Shown here: positions 45,835 to 54,317 of the stretch, one piece after another
Position numbering within the stretch: the stretch's first letter is position 1
Layout of the letters: each line of letters starts with the position of its first letter
Source: JBCCGI01 sp039029355
Lineage (GTDB): Bacteria > Planctomycetota > UBA1135 > GCA-002686595
DNA length: 64,000 bases
Reading direction: 5' to 3'
Assembly (NCBI GenBank): GCA_039029355.1
Contig: JBCCGI010000029.1
Span: 25,442-89,441 of the forward strand
The notes under the pieces: model-generated
What the model saw: the letters and a program-made list of their open reading frames with translations, nothing else
Database searches by the model: none
What the model was told of the DNA's origin: nothing
Made by a program: the position numbers and the translations under genes

Positions 45835-46515
45835 ATGGACTCACCCGCTAAACCCGACGACTCCGCCCCCTCGACCGTCCAGCCGGCGCTGCCCGACCTC
45901 ACGCGCTCGATGGAGCTCGTGCGGCTCTTCCAGGAGGGTGACAACGCCGCCCTGGGCGAGCTGCTCGGCCGCTACCGGGACCGCCTGCGCCGCATCGTCC
46001 GCATCCGCATGGGCTCTCGGCTGCGGAGCCTGCTGGAGGCGGACGATCTGATGCAGGACGTGTACCTCATCGCCGTCCGCAAGCTCGCGACGATCGAGGT
46101 CCGCGACCACGCCAGTATCCTGCGCTGGCTGACCAAGGTCGCCGAGAACCAGATCCGCGACCGCGTCAGCTTCCACGACGCCCAGCGGCGCGACCAGGCG
46201 CGCCTTGCGAGCCTCGACGCGCCGGTCCAGGGAACGGGCAGCAGCCCGGGCTTCGAGCCGGCCGGGCGCGAGCCCTCGCCCTCGCAGGAGGCGATCTACG
46301 CCGAGGCCCAGGAGGCCGTCGACGCCCACGTCGAGCGGCTCCAGCCCCGCGCCTACCGCCGGGTGCTCCTGCTGCGCGAGTACTACGGCTACGACTGGGA
46401 GACGATTCGCCGGCGCCTGGACCGCCCGACGGTCGAGGCGGCGAAGGAGCTCTATCGCCGCGCCCAGGTGCGGCTGCGGCGGCAGATCGGCCGCAGCCTG
46501 CGGCCCGCCGAGTAG
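45835..46515 (+). CDS. ECF-type sigma factor (kinase-associated)
   Basis: 226 residues from the ATG at 45835, which has GAGAGGCGG upstream. An in-frame GTG at 45775 overlaps the kinase stop by four bases and would add 20 residues. Region 2 is seen at LVRLFQEGDNAALGELLGRY, LEADDLMQDVYLIAVRKL and ILRWLTKVAENQIRD; region 4 at LLREYYGYDWETIRRRLDRP. It resembles the planctomycete sigma group with a long region 2-4 linker and a conserved DLMQDVY box. Its position after the WD40 kinase implies that the kinase controls it. Likely targets are the genes downstream. Confidence 0.92.
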   Translation: MDSPAKPDDSAPSTVQPALPDLTRSMELVRLFQEGDNAALGELLGRYRDRLRRIVRIRMGSRLRSLLEADDLMQDVYLIAVRKLATIEVRDHASILRWLTKVAENQIRDRVSFHDAQRRDQARLASLDAPVQGTGSSPGFEPAGREPSPSQEAIYAEAQEAVDAHVERLQPRAYRRVLLLREYYGYDWETIRRRLDRPTVEAAKELYRRAQVRLRRQIGRSLRPAE

Positions 46516-46724
46516 GCGCGGCCGGGCCTCCCCGGGGAAACCCGCGGCCGGAGCGCCGCCCGCTTTTTCTGGCAGTCGCCTGACGTACCCGTCGTGCGAC
46601 CACGTTCTCCAGGCAGGAGAAATCGAAGCCGGGGGTGCAAGTCCGCGTCCGCCGCGGCAAGTCCCGCGTCGGCGCGAATCGGCGCCGCTGGACAACCCCA
46701 ACCTCGACTTCGACCGATCTCATC

Positions 46725-47555
46725 ATGAAGACTCTCTTCAAGCTCCTGCTCGCCTCCGGCGCGTGCGTCGGCGCCGCCGCCGCCCTCCTGGGGACTTCCC
46801 GCGTCACGGCCTTCGCCGGACAGGTGCGCCGCGACCTGGCCGAGCTCGTCGACCGCGGGATCGACGATCAGGCCGCGCTGCGCCTCCAGGTCGCCGAGCT
46901 GCGCGAGAGCTACCCGCGCGAGCTGGACCGCTTCCGCGCCGAGCTCGCCGCCGTGGAGGACGAGCTCGCGGCGCTCGCGCACGAGCACACCGTGGCCCAG
47001 CGCGTCGTCGAGCTCGCGCGGCGCGACCGCGACGACCTGCACGCCCAGATGGCGCTGGCCGCGGATACCGTGCGCTCGGGCTCGCTCGAGCGGCGCCTGC
47101 CGTTCCTGCCTTCGGATGAGGAGCTGACCCAGCGCCTTGTCACCGCCGAGTCGACCGCCGCGGCCTACGCTTCGCGCGGGGCGGAGATCGAGCTCCAGGT
47201 CGAGCTCCTCGGCGCCCAGCGCGACCGCATCGCGGCGCTCCTGGTGGAGCGCGAGGAGGAGTACACGCGCTTCCTCAGCCAGGCCGCCGCGCTCGAGACC
47301 GAGGTGGCCGTGCTCGAGCGCAACGAGCGCCTGATCGACTGGATGCGCGAGCGCGAGCAGGCCCTGGCCGACCACGCCAAGTACGAGGCGACCAACCTCG
47401 AAGGGCTGCTCGGTGATCTCGCGCGGCTGCGCGACGAGCAGGGCGCGGAGCTCCGCGCCTTGGCCCGCGGCGCCGCCGAGCGCGACTACGAAGAGCGCGC
47501 GCGGCGCGAGGTGCTCTGGAACGGCGTCGCGTCGGCCGCTGCGACCGGCCGCTGA
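46725..47555 (+). CDS. Exported coiled-coil protein
   Basis: 276 residues. The N-terminus has a signal or anchor (MKTLFKLLLASGACVGAAAA). Nearly all the rest is predicted coiled coil: LVDRGIDDQAALRLQVAELR, LAAVEDELAALAHEHTVAQR, EIELQVELLGAQRDRIAALL. No enzymatic motif is seen. It may be a periplasmic spacer or scaffold, comparable in build to phage-shock or adaptor hairpins but not a recognised family. It is the first of six exported-protein genes between two sigma/kinase pairs. The ATG at 46725 starts the signal; upstream in-frame sequence is basic and unlikely to be translated. Confidence 0.75.
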   Translation: MKTLFKLLLASGACVGAAAALLGTSRVTAFAGQVRRDLAELVDRGIDDQAALRLQVAELRESYPRELDRFRAELAAVEDELAALAHEHTVAQRVVELARRDRDDLHAQMALAADTVRSGSLERRLPFLPSDEELTQRLVTAESTAAAYASRGAEIELQVELLGAQRDRIAALLVEREEEYTRFLSQAAALETEVAVLERNERLIDWMREREQALADHAKYEATNLEGLLGDLARLRDEQGAELRALARGAAERDYEERARREVLWNGVASAAATGR

Positions 47556-47645
47556 TCGCTCCCGTTCTCCGCAGGTTCTCCGTGTAGACCCCGTCCCGGC
47601 CCCCCTCTTGGGCCTGTCCCTTCGCACCCGGAAAGAGAAACGAAC

Positions 47646-48974
47646 GTGAAGCTCCTGATCCAATCGCTCGCCCTCGGCTCCGCCTGTCTCGCCGCCGCCT
47701 CGGTCGCGGCGGGCCAGATCGACGCCATCCAAGCCGTCGAGCAGACCACGCCCGAGCTCGAGCGCGGCGCCGGCGTGGGCGGGGCCGTCCCGCCCGCCGC
47801 CGGCGAGCAGCGGACCGCCCGCCAGGCGGCCCGCGCCGCGCTCGACGAGATGGGCCTCGCCGCAGGCTACGACCCGGTCCACGACCGTTTTGTGACGGTC
47901 GGGGCCAGCAACATCCCCGCCGACCCCTCCCACCCCAGCTTCGGCAGCCTCCGTTCGGTCGCGTTCCGCGAGGCCGTCCTCGACGCGAGCCGCAAGCTGG
48001 TCGACTACCTCGGCGTCGCCGTGCAGACGCGCGTCGAGCGCGTGCTCTCGACGCCGACCAGCATCTCGCTCGGCGTCGTGTCCGAGGCGGGCACGCAGCT
48101 GGACGAGGTCTCCTCGCTGGTGCAGCAAGAGGCCGAGCGGCTGCTCGCCGAGCGCCAAGGGCTGAGCGTCGGCGAGGCCGTGCGCGAGGTGCTGGCGCGG
48201 GCCGAGTTCCAGGACGCGATCCAGGTCGCCGCCGCGGCCGAGGCGGCGGGCATGCAGGTGCTGCAGTCCTTCGAGTCGCTCCCCGCCGGCTCGCCCGGCG
48301 CCGTGGCGGTGATCGGCATGGTGTCGCCGGGGTCGCGCGCGATGGCCGCGGCGCTCCTGGGGCAGGGCGAGGTCCCCGCCGGGGCGCCGAAGTTCGCCGT
48401 CGATGCATGGGTGCGGGCGCTGCCGGCCGAGACGCTGCTGTACACGCACGGCGTGCTCCAGCGCCGCGACGAGAACGGCGAGCTGACGCTCGTCGCGTTC
48501 GGCCAGGCGACGCCGGAGGCCCACGTCGGGCTCCTGGTGGACGCCGCCTACGAGGAAGCGCGGCTCGATGCGCTCCAGTCGCTGCGCGAGTTCGTCGGCT
48601 TCGCCGTCGTGCAGAGCGCGAGCCGCGAGCGCGCGGTCGACCTGGAGGCCTACCGCTCCGGCGCCGAGCGCGTGCGCCAGCAGTTCCGCTCGACCAAGGA
48701 CCTGCAGAGCTCGATCCGCGGCGTCGCCGCGAGCGTCCAGCTGCTGGGCGTGACCGACCTGCACGAGTGGAGCACGGTGCATCCGCTCGCCGCCGCGGCG
48801 GGCTCCGAGACGCCGACGGTCGGCGTTGTGCTCGCCTGGAAGCCCTCCAGCGCCCTGAACGCGGCCGCGCTGCGCGAGGCCGGTGCGGAGCCTGCGGACG
48901 ACGCGCAGCCGGAGGCTCCCGCGCCCCGGCCCGGCGGCGGCGGCAGCGGCGCGCGCGGCGACATCGAGGACTAG
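47646..48974 (+). CDS. Exported protein with LPP20-like features
   Basis: 442 residues with a signal peptide (LALGSACLAAASVAAGQ). A central part looks like the LPP20/FlgT N-terminal type: YDPVHDRFVTVGASNIP, then RSVAFREAVLDASRKLVDYL. A second copy of this pattern appears later (VDAAYEEARLDALQSLREFV). The tail is acidic, Pro- and Gly-rich. I do not know a function. The repeated helix-rich segment occurs in other proteins of this cluster and suggests a common envelope structure. Confidence 0.72.
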   Translation: MKLLIQSLALGSACLAAASVAAGQIDAIQAVEQTTPELERGAGVGGAVPPAAGEQRTARQAARAALDEMGLAAGYDPVHDRFVTVGASNIPADPSHPSFGSLRSVAFREAVLDASRKLVDYLGVAVQTRVERVLSTPTSISLGVVSEAGTQLDEVSSLVQQEAERLLAERQGLSVGEAVREVLARAEFQDAIQVAAAAEAAGMQVLQSFESLPAGSPGAVAVIGMVSPGSRAMAAALLGQGEVPAGAPKFAVDAWVRALPAETLLYTHGVLQRRDENGELTLVAFGQATPEAHVGLLVDAAYEEARLDALQSLREFVGFAVVQSASRERAVDLEAYRSGAERVRQQFRSTKDLQSSIRGVAASVQLLGVTDLHEWSTVHPLAAAAGSETPTVGVVLAWKPSSALNAAALREAGAEPADDAQPEAPAPRPGGGGSGARGDIED

Positions 48975-48988
48975 GGCGGAGATCCCCG

Positions 48989-50266
48989 ATGCAGCTCTCC
49001 CGCTTCCTCCTCAGCCTGGCGCCGGCGCTCGCGGCCGCGCCCGCGCCCGCGACGTGCGCCCTTGGGGAGCACGCCCAGGACCGCGCGGCCTCCGAGGTCT
49101 GGCGCGAGGCGCGCACGGCTTCGGTCGGGCTCGTCGAGCGCGAAGGGTGGGTCTTCTCCGCCGCCGAAGAGGCGCTGCCGGAGGGGGCGGGGACGCTGCT
49201 CGAGGACTCCTGCCGCCTCGAGGCGACGCTCACCGCCCTGGGCGCGCTCGCGACGCGGAGGCTGCCGGCGGACGACGTCGCGGCGCGCGTCGCCCCGGCG
49301 CTGCTGCCCGACGCCCTGCGCGTGCTGCGGCGCGCGGCCGGCGAGGCGCGGCTCACCGGCGTGCAGGAGATCGAGGCCGAGCGCGGCGGCGCGGCCTGGC
49401 GCATCGTGCTGGCGGCGCCCGCCGCGGCCGTGCCGGAGCGCCCGCTCGAGGAGCTCGTCGCCGAGCTGCGCGTGGGCCTGCTGCGCGGCGAGCCCTGGGC
49501 CGACCCGGCCGTGACGTTCGAGCTCGCGCCGGACGAGGCGGTGTGGAGCGCTCTCGCGCGGCGCCTGGGCGACGGCTTTGGAGCGGGCGTGTCGGAGAGC
49601 CTCCTGGGCCTTCCGTTGCGCTCCTTCGGACCGGGGTGGACGCTGCTGCCGGCGACGCTCCCCGCGCCGTTCCTGAGCGCGGCCTCGACCGACGACCTCT
49701 GGCAGCTGTTGGCGGTGCGGCCGCACGACCCCGCGCTGCTCGGGGTTCTCGCCGAGCGCCTCGGGAAGCGCGGCCTCACGCGCACCGCGGCGCGCCTCGA
49801 CGCGCTCGCGCGTCGCGACGAAGAGCTACGGCTGCCCGAGCCCTTCGGCCGCGAACGGCGCAAGGCCGAGGCCGCGCTGCCGGCGGTGCAACGGCTGCTG
49901 TGCGCGCCGCGGCCGGACCTGCGCGCGGTGCTCGCGTGCGGCGGCACGCTGCCGCTTGCCGCCGGGCCGGGCGCGCCGACCCGGACCGCGGTCCCGACGC
50001 CGGACGAGCGGATCGCGTTGCTGCTGGCCCGGTCGTGGCCCGCGGGCGACGCGGATCGGCTGCTCCAGCTGTCCGAGGCGTTGCTCGCGCTCGGAGCACC
50101 TGCCCACGCATACCCGTTCGCGCTGCAGTCCCAACGGATGCGCCCGAGCGACGAGTCGCGCGAGGTTGCGCTGCGCGCCCTCGGCGCGCTTGGACAGCAA
50201 GACCTCGTGATCCAGCTCTCGATGCGCTGGCCCAAGCCACCCCTGGCTGGGCCCGAACGGCGCTGA
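48989..50266 (+). CDS. Exported helical-repeat protein of unknown function
   Basis: 425 residues with a signal peptide (RFLLSLAPALAAAPAPA). The middle part has alternating strand/helix elements; the C-terminal third is helical and TPR-like (DLWQLLAVRPHDPALLGVLA; RLLQLSEALLALGAPAHAYP). I recognise no family. The ATG at 48989 is 14 bases after the previous stop, so it is almost certainly co-transcribed with its neighbours. Confidence 0.72.
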   Translation: MQLSRFLLSLAPALAAAPAPATCALGEHAQDRAASEVWREARTASVGLVEREGWVFSAAEEALPEGAGTLLEDSCRLEATLTALGALATRRLPADDVAARVAPALLPDALRVLRRAAGEARLTGVQEIEAERGGAAWRIVLAAPAAAVPERPLEELVAELRVGLLRGEPWADPAVTFELAPDEAVWSALARRLGDGFGAGVSESLLGLPLRSFGPGWTLLPATLPAPFLSAASTDDLWQLLAVRPHDPALLGVLAERLGKRGLTRTAARLDALARRDEELRLPEPFGRERRKAEAALPAVQRLLCAPRPDLRAVLACGGTLPLAAGPGAPTRTAVPTPDERIALLLARSWPAGDADRLLQLSEALLALGAPAHAYPFALQSQRMRPSDESREVALRALGALGQQDLVIQLSMRWPKPPLAGPERR

Positions 50267-50302
50267 CAGGGCATCCACCACAAGACCCAAGAGGACCCCG
50301 TC

Positions 50303-51007
50303 ATGAGACTCGATTCCGTTGCCACCCTCGCCCTCACCCTTCTCGCGCTCGAGGCCTGCGCCGTGCCCGAGGGAGTGAAGGGCGCTATGAACGACACCTT
50401 CGGCGACGTGGGCGCCGCGTTCTCCAACGACGCCGAGGCGCGCGAGGCGGCCGTCGTCATCGAGGACCCCCTGGCCTACGAACCGTCGTGGGAGCACATC
50501 GACTACGAGGAGTGGGACGAGGCCGGAGAGGCTCTGGTCGCCGCCTGCGAGGGGGCGCAGCTGCAGCTGCGCAACCTGCAGAGCGAGCTGGACGGGTCCG
50601 TGATCTTCGGCCGCGTTCAGAACGAGGTCGACGCGATGCTCGGGCAAAGCGATGCGGAGCTGAGCCGATCCCAGGCGGAGCGCGACGTGCTCGCCAGCCT
50701 CGACCCCGAAGAGCGCGAGCGGTTCAAGGCGTTCGTCACCGGGCAGGAGCGTGTCCTCGAGCAGCTGATCCTGAGCATCGCTGGCGAGATTCGCTTCTAC
50801 GACAAGCTGTTCGAAGGCATCCGCGACTTCGACGACGTCAAGGGGGACAAGGACGGCCTCGAGGGCTTCCTGCACGGAGCCAGCGTGGTCAACGACATGC
50901 TCGACCAGACCGGCGAGCTTCAGCGCCTCCAGGTGGCCTGCCGGGAGCACGCCGAGAAGCTAGAGCAACGCATGGAGGAGTGGCGCAAGGTCGCAGAAGA
51001 GGTCTAG
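50303..51007 (+). CDS. Helical lipoprotein of unknown function
   Basis: 234 residues. A lipoprotein-type signal (TLLALEACAVPEG) is likely, though Glu at -2 of the Cys is unusual. The mature part is mostly helical: NLQSELDGSVIFGRVQNEVD, LILSIAGEIRFYDKLFEGIR, and a C-terminal coil (EHAEKLEQRMEEWRKVAEEV). No family recognised. It sits between the helical-repeat protein (36 bases upstream) and a lipoprotein (30 bases downstream). Confidence 0.72.
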   Translation: MRLDSVATLALTLLALEACAVPEGVKGAMNDTFGDVGAAFSNDAEAREAAVVIEDPLAYEPSWEHIDYEEWDEAGEALVAACEGAQLQLRNLQSELDGSVIFGRVQNEVDAMLGQSDAELSRSQAERDVLASLDPEERERFKAFVTGQERVLEQLILSIAGEIRFYDKLFEGIRDFDDVKGDKDGLEGFLHGASVVNDMLDQTGELQRLQVACREHAEKLEQRMEEWRKVAEEV

Positions 51008-51037
51008 CCCTTCGACACCTACCTCGCCCAAGAAGCC

Positions 51038-52027
51038 ATGCAGTCCCTATCCATCCTCCGCGCCGTCGGCGCCGCCTCGCTCCTCGCGCTTACGTCCTGC
51101 CAGACCCAAGAGCAGCTGCGCCTGCCGCAGGGCTACAGCAGCGAGTTCAGCACGCGCGACCTCGTGCTCGTCTGTTCCTTCGACAACGAGATCCCCGAAG
51201 CCGGCCTGCCCGAGGTCGCGGCGGACCTCAGCACCTTCCTCCAGGCCGAGCTCGGGCGGATCAACCGCTTCACCGTGTACTGCCTGTGGGGGGACGGCAC
51301 CTACCGGCTCGCCCGGGAGCTCGACGCGCAGAACCTCATCAGCGTCCCGGAGGTCGAGGAGCCGACCCGCGTCGACCTCTACCTCAACGCGACCGTGACC
51401 GCCACGCACGGCGCGAACATCGTGCCCAGCGGCAACCGCGCGTTCAGCTACCTGGTCGACGCCGCGGTCCAGCTGCAGTCGAGCGAGCGCATCCAGCTCT
51501 GGGCCCGCAATTTCGAGGGCGCGCGCGTGCGACGCACGTCGATCCTCGACACCGGCGGCGAGTGGATCGGCGGGCACAACCCCGACTCGAACGACGATGT
51601 GATGCACGCTCTGAAGGAGTCGTCGCGGGTTCTCCTCAACCGCGTCGTGACGCAGCTCGGGTACGAGTATCCGGTCACCGGCGCGGTGACCGGCGCCTCG
51701 GGCGGTCGCGTCGCCTTCGACCGCGGCGCCAAGCACGGCGTGATGGGCGAGGTCCGCATCGTCGTTTGGGACAAGCAGCCCGGGGGAATCGACGTCCCCC
51801 TGGGCGACGGTCCCGCCGTGGCCGCGCATGACCGGACCTCCTTCGAGGTGGAGCGCTGGTACACGAAGGATCCCGCGGCGGCGGCGACGATCGAAGCCCT
51901 GCACGCCGACCCGACCTGGATCTCGACCCATCCCGGTCGCCTGTTCGCCACCACCTACGGCCTGGGCACGCCACCCGAGTGGGACGAGGCGAGCCGCCAG
52001 GCGGAGCGCATGAAGAAGTACGAGTGA
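51038..52027 (+). CDS. Lipoprotein with FlgT C-terminal-like module
   Basis: 329 residues with a lipobox (LLALTSCQTQ). Residues 40-200 contain a CsgG/LpoB-like alternation of strands and helices (DLYLNATVTATHGANIVPSG; AAVQLQSSERIQLWARNFEG). Residues 210-255 resemble the C-terminal domain of the flagellar outer-membrane protein FlgT: YPVTGAVTGASGGRVAFDRG followed by AKHGVMGEVRIVV. No flagellar genes occur here. It probably faces the periplasm at a membrane. Assignment is by pattern and moderate. Confidence 0.72.
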   Translation: MQSLSILRAVGAASLLALTSCQTQEQLRLPQGYSSEFSTRDLVLVCSFDNEIPEAGLPEVAADLSTFLQAELGRINRFTVYCLWGDGTYRLARELDAQNLISVPEVEEPTRVDLYLNATVTATHGANIVPSGNRAFSYLVDAAVQLQSSERIQLWARNFEGARVRRTSILDTGGEWIGGHNPDSNDDVMHALKESSRVLLNRVVTQLGYEYPVTGAVTGASGGRVAFDRGAKHGVMGEVRIVVWDKQPGGIDVPLGDGPAVAAHDRTSFEVERWYTKDPAAAATIEALHADPTWISTHPGRLFATTYGLGTPPEWDEASRQAERMKKYE

Positions 52028-52038
52028 AGGAGACCCCG

Positions 52039-53544
52039 ATGCTATTGACCTACGCCCTGGCCCTGTTGCTTCCGCTCGTTCTCTCTCCGCAGACGGCGGA
52101 CTCCGCGATGCCCGCCGCGCCCGAACGGCCGCTGTCGGCGGCGATGACCGGCGTCGCCGATGCGCTGCTCGCCGGCGGCGGGGGCTGTCGCGGCGGGAGC
52201 TGCCCCGAGGTGGGCGCGTTCGTGCTCGCCGTGGTGGCGGCCGATGAGCCGCGTGCCGAGGCCTCGCTCCTGCGGGCGCGACTCGAGGCGCAGCGCGTGC
52301 TGGGGAGCTACTTCGGCGTGCGCGTGCAGGCCGACACGACGACGCAGCGGCACACCTCGACCGAGGTCGTCGGCGACGACGTCACGACGCGCGCGCGGCG
52401 GGAGCTCGCGGCCGAGTCGCGGGCCGAGGTGCGCCGCGCGCTCGTCGGCCTCGAGCTCTTCGAGATCGTGCCCCACGGCGGCTCGCTACAGCTCGTCTTC
52501 GGCATCACCGCGGCCGGGATCGAGCGCGCGCGGGCCCTCGACGCGTTGGCGCGCGAGGCGTGGTCGGGTTCCGCGGAGGGAGGCCCGCGCGAGGTCGTCG
52601 CCACCGGCGCGGCGCTCGTGGCCGACGGGGATCTCGAGCGCGCTCGCGACCGCGCGCTCGAGGACGCGAAGCGCGGTGCGGTCGAGGCGGCGCGCGGGAC
52701 GCTGGTCGTCGTGCGCGAGTACGTCGCGGTCGAGGCCGCGGCGGGCGTCTCCGGCAGCGGCGGCGGCGCCTATCACCAGGCCGAGGGCCTGATCGCGGGC
52801 TTCGAGGTGCTCGACGAGCGGTACGACGCCGAGTCCGGCTTCGTGTGGGTGCGCATCCAAGCGCGTGTGACGCCGGTCGACTACCGCCGCTTCCTGGCCG
52901 ACTACTTCGAGCGCTTCGGCGCGCCGCTCTTCCACGTGGACGCTGACCCCGAGCTGCGCTCGGCGCTGCAGCGCGGTCTGAGCGGGCTCGGCCTGCGCGT
53001 GACGACGGTGCGCGAGGATGCGGAGTATCTGCTCGAGGCCGAGATGATGTTCGATGAGCACGTCGATCCGATCTCGAAGACGACCGCGGTGACGACGCTC
53101 TCGTGCGTGCTGCGGCTGGTCGACGCCGCGTCGGGTGAGGTTCCGCTGACCACCGCGCCGGTCGAGTCGCGCAGCGCGCGCGGGAGCCTCGATTCGCGCC
53201 GCGACGAGTGCCGCCGGCTGATCGCCAAGCGCCTGGGCGGCGAGCTTGACGCGGAGCTGACCGACCACGTGCGCCAGCTGGCCGAGCGCGGTCGGGTGAT
53301 CCGGGTCGAGATCGAGGGCGAGCGCGCGAACCCGACCGAGCTCGCGCGCGAGGTCGAGCGGACGCCGGGCGTCCTCGCCGTCGCGGCGCGTTGGGAGCCG
53401 TCGCGGCTCACGCTCGACGTGCGCACGCACCTGCGGGCGGCCGAGCTCGACCTCGCGCTCCGAGATGCGCTCGAGGCGCTCGGCTCTCCGGTGGCCGAGT
53501 CCGCCGGCAGCGAGCGTGGGCGGCTGCGGCTCCGACTCCGGTGA
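52039..53544 (+). CDS. Exported protein with LPP20/FlgT-type domain
   Basis: 501 residues with a signal peptide (LLTYALALLLPLVLS) and an AAGGAGA Shine-Dalgarno. The core has the LPP20/FlgT N-terminal pattern: LERARDRALEDAKRGAVEAA, TLVVVREYVAV, then GLIAGFEVLDERYDAESGFV with the strand WVRIQARVTPVDY. An earlier copy of the helical element is seen near residue 100 (ARLEAQRVLGSYFGVRVQAD). The C-terminal part has two further mixed alpha/beta domains. It ends 14 bases before a sigma-factor gene. Together with the previous lipoprotein it holds both ends of a FlgT-like layout on two polypeptides. Confidence 0.75.
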   Translation: MLLTYALALLLPLVLSPQTADSAMPAAPERPLSAAMTGVADALLAGGGGCRGGSCPEVGAFVLAVVAADEPRAEASLLRARLEAQRVLGSYFGVRVQADTTTQRHTSTEVVGDDVTTRARRELAAESRAEVRRALVGLELFEIVPHGGSLQLVFGITAAGIERARALDALAREAWSGSAEGGPREVVATGAALVADGDLERARDRALEDAKRGAVEAARGTLVVVREYVAVEAAAGVSGSGGGAYHQAEGLIAGFEVLDERYDAESGFVWVRIQARVTPVDYRRFLADYFERFGAPLFHVDADPELRSALQRGLSGLGLRVTTVREDAEYLLEAEMMFDEHVDPISKTTAVTTLSCVLRLVDAASGEVPLTTAPVESRSARGSLDSRRDECRRLIAKRLGGELDAELTDHVRQLAERGRVIRVEIEGERANPTELAREVERTPGVLAVAARWEPSRLTLDVRTHLRAAELDLALRDALEALGSPVAESAGSERGRLRLRLR

Positions 53545-53558
53545 GCGGGGCAGGCACG

Positions 53559-54317
53559 ATGCCGTACGCCGATGACCGCGGGCTGCTGGAGGGGCTGCGG
53601 GCCGAGGACCCCGACGCCTGGTCCGTCTTCTACGACCGCTACTACGAGACGATCCGCGGCCTGCTGCGGCGGCAGGGGATCCGCTTCAGCCCCGCGAGCG
53701 CGTCGGAGCTGCGCTGCGACGTGATCGAGGCCTTCCTCGAGCGCGTGCGCGGCGGCGACGTGGACTCGGATCGCGTGGCGGAGTCGCCGCGCGGGCTGCT
53801 GGGCTACATCCAGGGCATCTGCTCCAACCTCGCGCGCCGGCGCGCGCGCGAGCGTGCCGCGGTTTCGCGCGGGCTCGACACCGACTACGACGGGGGGGCG
53901 GTGACGAGCGACGAGGTCGAGCTCGCCGTCGTGCAGGCGCAGATCCACGAGGCCTTCCGCGTGGCCGAGCGCGAGCTGCCGGTCGCCAGCCTCGCGGTCT
54001 ACAAGGCCGCGCTTGGCGTCGGCGAGCTCGTGCCGCGGACGCACCGCGAGATCGGCGCGTCGTTCGGCTACGACGAATGGAAGACGTCGCGCGAGCTGGC
54101 GAAGGTGCGCAATCGCCTGCGTGCGGCGCTCTTCGAGATCCTGCGCTCGGACCTGACCGACGAGGAGCGGCGCACGCTGCTCCGGCGCGGCTTCGACCTC
54201 GACGCGCGGCCCGGCAGCAACAGGCGGTCCGCCAACCGGTTCTTCGACGAGGTCGTGGCCCACTATTACTCCGCGCGCCTCGACGCGCCGGGCACGCGGG
54301 AGTCCGAGGCGCGATGA
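53559..54317 (+). CDS. Sigma-70-family (ECF-like) RNA polymerase sigma factor
   Basis: 252 residues. Region 2 is recognisable (GLRAEDPDAWSVFYDRYYET; RCDVIEAFLERVRGG; GYIQGICSNLARRRARERAA) and a region 4-type helix pair follows (LVPRTHREIGASFGYDEWKT). A tail of about 60 residues after region 4 is unusual. The ATG at 53559 is taken; a GTG at 53541 that overlaps the previous stop by four bases is an alternative. It overlaps the kinase-like gene by four bases (ATGA), the third sigma/kinase pair in the window. Confidence 0.85.
   Translation: MPYADDRGLLEGLRAEDPDAWSVFYDRYYETIRGLLRRQGIRFSPASASELRCDVIEAFLERVRGGDVDSDRVAESPRGLLGYIQGICSNLARRRARERAAVSRGLDTDYDGGAVTSDEVELAVVQAQIHEAFRVAERELPVASLAVYKAALGVGELVPRTHREIGASFGYDEWKTSRELAKVRNRLRAALFEILRSDLTDEERRTLLRRGFDLDARPGSNRRSANRFFDEVVAHYYSARLDAPGTRESEAR

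Noticed and set aside
46580..46724. Leader with GGGGGTGCAAGTCC and GGCAAGTCCCGCG, a little like a cobalamin riboswitch
   Set aside because: The GCCACTG box and the other conserved parts of that riboswitch are missing, and the downstream gene has no cobalamin link.
47275..50460. Minus-strand open frame of about 1060 codons
   Set aside because: Lies opposite three exported-protein genes with clear signals and ribosome-binding sites; no domain and Ser/Arg/Ala-rich.
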